From: Nymphaea colorata
Lineage: Eukaryota > Streptophyta > Magnoliopsida > Nymphaeales > Nymphaeaceae
Direction: 5' to 3'
NCBI RefSeq assembly: GCF_008831285.2
Contig: NC_045151.1
Span: 7,889,682-7,953,681, forward strand
DNA: 64,000 nucleotides
Shown here: in pieces, positions 61,020 through 64,000 of the stretch
Position numbering within the stretch: position 1 is the first letter of the stretch
How the letters are laid out: every line of letters begins with the position of its first letter
Position numbers and translations under genes: made by a program
The notes under the pieces: generated by a model
The model's input: only the letters and a program-made list of their open reading frames with translations
What the model was told of the DNA's origin: nothing
The model's database searches: none

Positions 61020-61452
61020 GATGCCCCTCTTTGTTACTGAGCCGGTGCTAACCGCGCTTAGTGACAAAGATAAGCACCACAAATTTTCCAAACAAAACAT
61101 TTTTGGAGAGATGTTTCAGGCTTAACCCTTACCTGAATGGGTAGTTTGAGCTTATATTGCAGGTTTAACCCATTGCCTGCATGAGTTTGTCAATATTGAA
61201 TTCAGGTTTAGCCCCCCTGAAATGGGTTGCCTTGGCTTGCATTGCAGGTTTGACCCCTTACCTGCGTGGGTTGCTTTCACGTGGCAGGTTATTCTTTACC
61301 TGCATGGATCCCCCTTTAATAATAATAAAAAAATACTTCAGTGTAATCGTCATGTTTCACAACTGAGAATAATATAGATTGAATGGTAGAATGGTAGTTC
61401 AGATGTGAAAACATAAATATTTGTTATTGATTAAAAAATGAATACAAAAGAA
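61020..61452 (-). other. Gypsy B 3' untranslated region and polypurine tract
   Basis: The minus-strand AACAAAGAGGGGCAT at 61021-61035 is the polypurine tract. Imperfect repeats containing TTGCAGGTTTGACCCCTTACCTGC (+ strand, 61100-61310) separate it from the pol stop, as in element A. Confidence 0.72.
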
Positions 61453-64000
61453 CTAGACATAAAATTTCTTGAGGTGAAGGGCATTAATAGGATCGGCAAG
61501 TTCCAACCCATCAGCATCGGTCAGTCTGTAGGAATTTTGGGGCAAGACCTTCCCAGTTTGGTGCCCACTTACCATGCAGTCGTCCTTTGAGGTATACCAC
61601 CGATCGTATGACCAAGTCATTCACTTTGAACTGTCTCTCAATAACTGACTTTGCAAATTGTCTAGCGACCCTTTGACGATAAGATTCTGCATGCTCAGCC
61701 GCTTTTAGCCTCTTTTCATCGAGCAAATCAAGCTGCATTAACCTTTTTCACTAATATTGATTTAAAGGAAGCTCTATAAGAGAAACAAATTTCAAAGCGG
61801 GTTTCAACACATGTAATAGTAGGACTACTTCCGTTCCATAGACTAACTCTGCTGGAGTAGCATTTGTTGGAGTTCTTATAGTGGTGCGATATGTCCATAG
61901 AGCGTTATGCATCTTTTCATGCCAGTCTCTTCCAGTTTCTATTGTCCGTTCCAAGATGCGGATCAAGATCTTATTGGTGACTTCCGCTTGTCCATTACCT
62001 TGGGGGTTGTAGGGAGCTGAAAAATGATGCATGATGCGGTATTTGCTGCATAGTTGCCTCATCTTTTCATTTTTGAAATGAGTCCCGTTATCAGATACTA
62101 TATCATGAGGGATTCCAAATCTGCAAAGAAGATTTTTATGAACGAAAGACACTACATGACGTCCTTCCACATTTCTGAGTGTCACGACTTCTATCCATTT
62201 GGTAAAATAGTCTATTGCAGCAAGAAAATACTTATGACCATTAGAAGCTGTGGGGGATATCGGTCCAACTACGTCAAATGCCTACATTGAAAATGGCCAA
62301 GGAGATGCCACTAAATGCAGGTGAGAGGCTGGGGCATGGATCATTGGAGCATGTAGTTGACACTCTTTGCATCTTTTGACGAATTGGTGACAATCTTTTT
62401 GTATAGTAGGCCAATAATATCCTGCTCGAATTATTTGTTTGGTGAGGGTTTGGTAACCAACATGGCCTCCACAATCTCCTCGATGTGATTCTTTGATGAC
62501 TTCCCTTGCTTCATCTTCATCAAGACACCGAGAGTATTCGGTACTAAATCTACGTCTGTATAGCACTCCTGCAAGAATAAAGTACCTTAATGACATACGC
62601 TGAACTGTTTTTTGTTCATTTTTGGACATTCTGATCGGAAATTCTCCACTTTCAATGTACCTTTTGATATCATGGTACCAAGGCGTATTCCCCTCTTGGA
62701 TATGATAGACATGTGTCATTGTTTCAAAAGCTGGGCGTTCCAATCTTCCAATCTCAAAAGAACGGATTGCTTCATTGGTTCGAAAGGTGATAGTGGACCC
62801 TAGTCTCGCGAGGCCATCCACAATAGGGTTACATTCTCTCTTTATGTGAGTCAGTTGTACTTTTTCAAATTGACGGACTAAGGAGGTAGTGATTTTTTGA
62901 TATGGCACCAACTTTTCGTCTTTTACTTGCCATTCTCCATTCACTTGGTTTATAATAACTTGAGAGTCACCGAAGGCATGCACTCTTTTCACTTGAAAAC
63001 TCAATAAAGAAGAAGTCCTTGTATGAGGGCTTCATATTCAGCCATGTTATGGGTACATGGAAAATCAAGTTTCAAAGAGTACAGAATCATTTCGTTTCTT
63101 GGAGTGATGAGTAAGATGCCTATGCCTGCTCTCATCACATTTCTGGACCCATCAAAGTACATCTTCCATATTAGAACTGTTTCCAATCTTAGTACATGTT
63201 CATCTGGAAACTCATCATTTGTTCTGATTTCTTTGTACTGAGGGAAGTCTACTAACTGATCTGCAATTACTTGTCCTTTGATTGACTTTTGAGACACATA
63301 TTTAAGATTATATTGCATCAACAGAACTTACCATTTGGCGATACGCCCATTAAGGAATGGTTGTTCCAAGATATACTTGAGAGGATTTAGTTTGGAGAGT
63401 ATCTTGACCTCACAAGCTAATAAATAATGTCTCAACTTCTGACACATCCAAACCAATGCCAGACAAGTTTTCTCTATTGAAGAGTACTTCTTTTCGTACT
63501 GGATAAAAGTTTTGCTAATGTAATAGATTGCATGTTCGATGCGATTTCCTTCCTCATATTGTGCCAAAAAGCCGCCACATGCTGACTCATTCTCTGTGAT
63601 GTAAAACAACAATGATCTACCCAACACTGTGGTTTTACAATTGACGGATTTAGAAGGTATTTCTTGATCCTTTCGAATGACTGTTGGCATTCAAAACCCC
63701 ATTCAAACTTGATGTCTTTCCTTAGCAGCTGGTTGAATGGTTCGCATCTCATGGCCAGATTAGAAATGAATCTTCTGATAGATTGGATTCGTCCTTGTAA
63801 GCTTCCAACTCCTTGATATTGGTAGGTGGAGGCATATCGATGATGGCTTTAGCTTTGATAAGATCCATCTCGATCCCCCTTTTACTAACCATGAAACCCA
63901 AAAGTTTGCCTGATTCAACCCCAAACATATATTTTTGAGGATTCAAACGAAGCTTGTACTGTAAGAGTCTCTCAAATACTTGGGCGAGAGTTTCAATGTG
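61453..64000 (-). pseudogene. Gypsy (Tat-type) pol, element B, cut by the window edge
   Basis: Minus strand, in order: reverse-transcriptase end (FGVESGKLLGFMVSKRGIE), connection and first RNase H (KFEWGFECQQSFERIKKYL, ACGGFLAQYEEG, KYSSIEKTCLALVW), a second RNase H (MYFDGSRNVMRAGIGILL, NMAEYEALIQGL, HAFGDSQVIINQVNGEWQ), the integrase zinc finger (HRGDCGGHVG ... CKECQ), core (IVSDNGTHFKN, YNPQGNGQAEV) and a C-terminus ending in FYV at 61453. Two RNase H regions are the mark of the Tat lineage. TAG at 62282-62284 replaces the Trp of PWPFSMW, with further stops near 61740 and a frameshift near 63750, so it is inactive. gag, protease and the 5' LTR lie beyond 64000. Confidence 0.88.

Overview
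The window is plant nuclear DNA, most likely from a non-grass flowering plant. It is AT-rich, its spliced genes have long GT-AG introns, and it carries many plant-type transposons (hAT, short inverted-repeat elements with 8-bp target duplications, Ty1/copia, and Ty3/gypsy of the Tat type). I cannot name the species. It shows no bacterial-style operons, no CRISPR array and no rRNA or tRNA gene that I can support.

Layout. 1-2484: two complete and one partial copy of an 886-bp tandem repeat. 2485-14960: gene-poor AT-rich DNA with a diverged ~150-bp repeat (4660-5290), relic elements and an LTR-like piece (7420-8414). 14963-44790: one large gene on the + strand, which I assembled from 19 exons into a 774-residue SIT4 phosphatase-associated (SAPS-domain) protein, a predicted regulatory subunit of a PP6-type phosphatase. 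About 92% of its 28.6 kb coding span is intron, and the introns hold most of the mobile elements. The most notable is a 3460-bp hAT transposon at 35427-38886 with a perfect 8-bp target duplication and a nearly intact three-exon transposase. 44.8-50.1 kb: intergenic, with one short inverted-repeat element. 50116-51163: four exons for the C-terminal ~104 residues of UTP25/DEF, a ribosome-biogenesis factor; the rest of that gene was not found. 52.3 kb to the end: a retrotransposon pile-up. It holds a GC-rich element with a triplicated end, a minus-strand copia pol relic, a plus-strand copia LTR plus broken gag, and two minus-strand Tat-type gypsy pol regions on either side of one ~3-kb LTR.

The two cellular genes encode unrelated housekeeping functions (phosphatase regulation; small-subunit rRNA processing), and nothing suggests that they work together. 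What stands out is how the mobile DNA has been assembled: two families of short elements with exact target duplications, a hAT with palindromic subterminal repeats plus a terminal fragment elsewhere, terminus iteration, and two gypsy elements that appear to share an LTR. I found no clearly new multi-gene system. All calls come from reading the sequence, with no database search.
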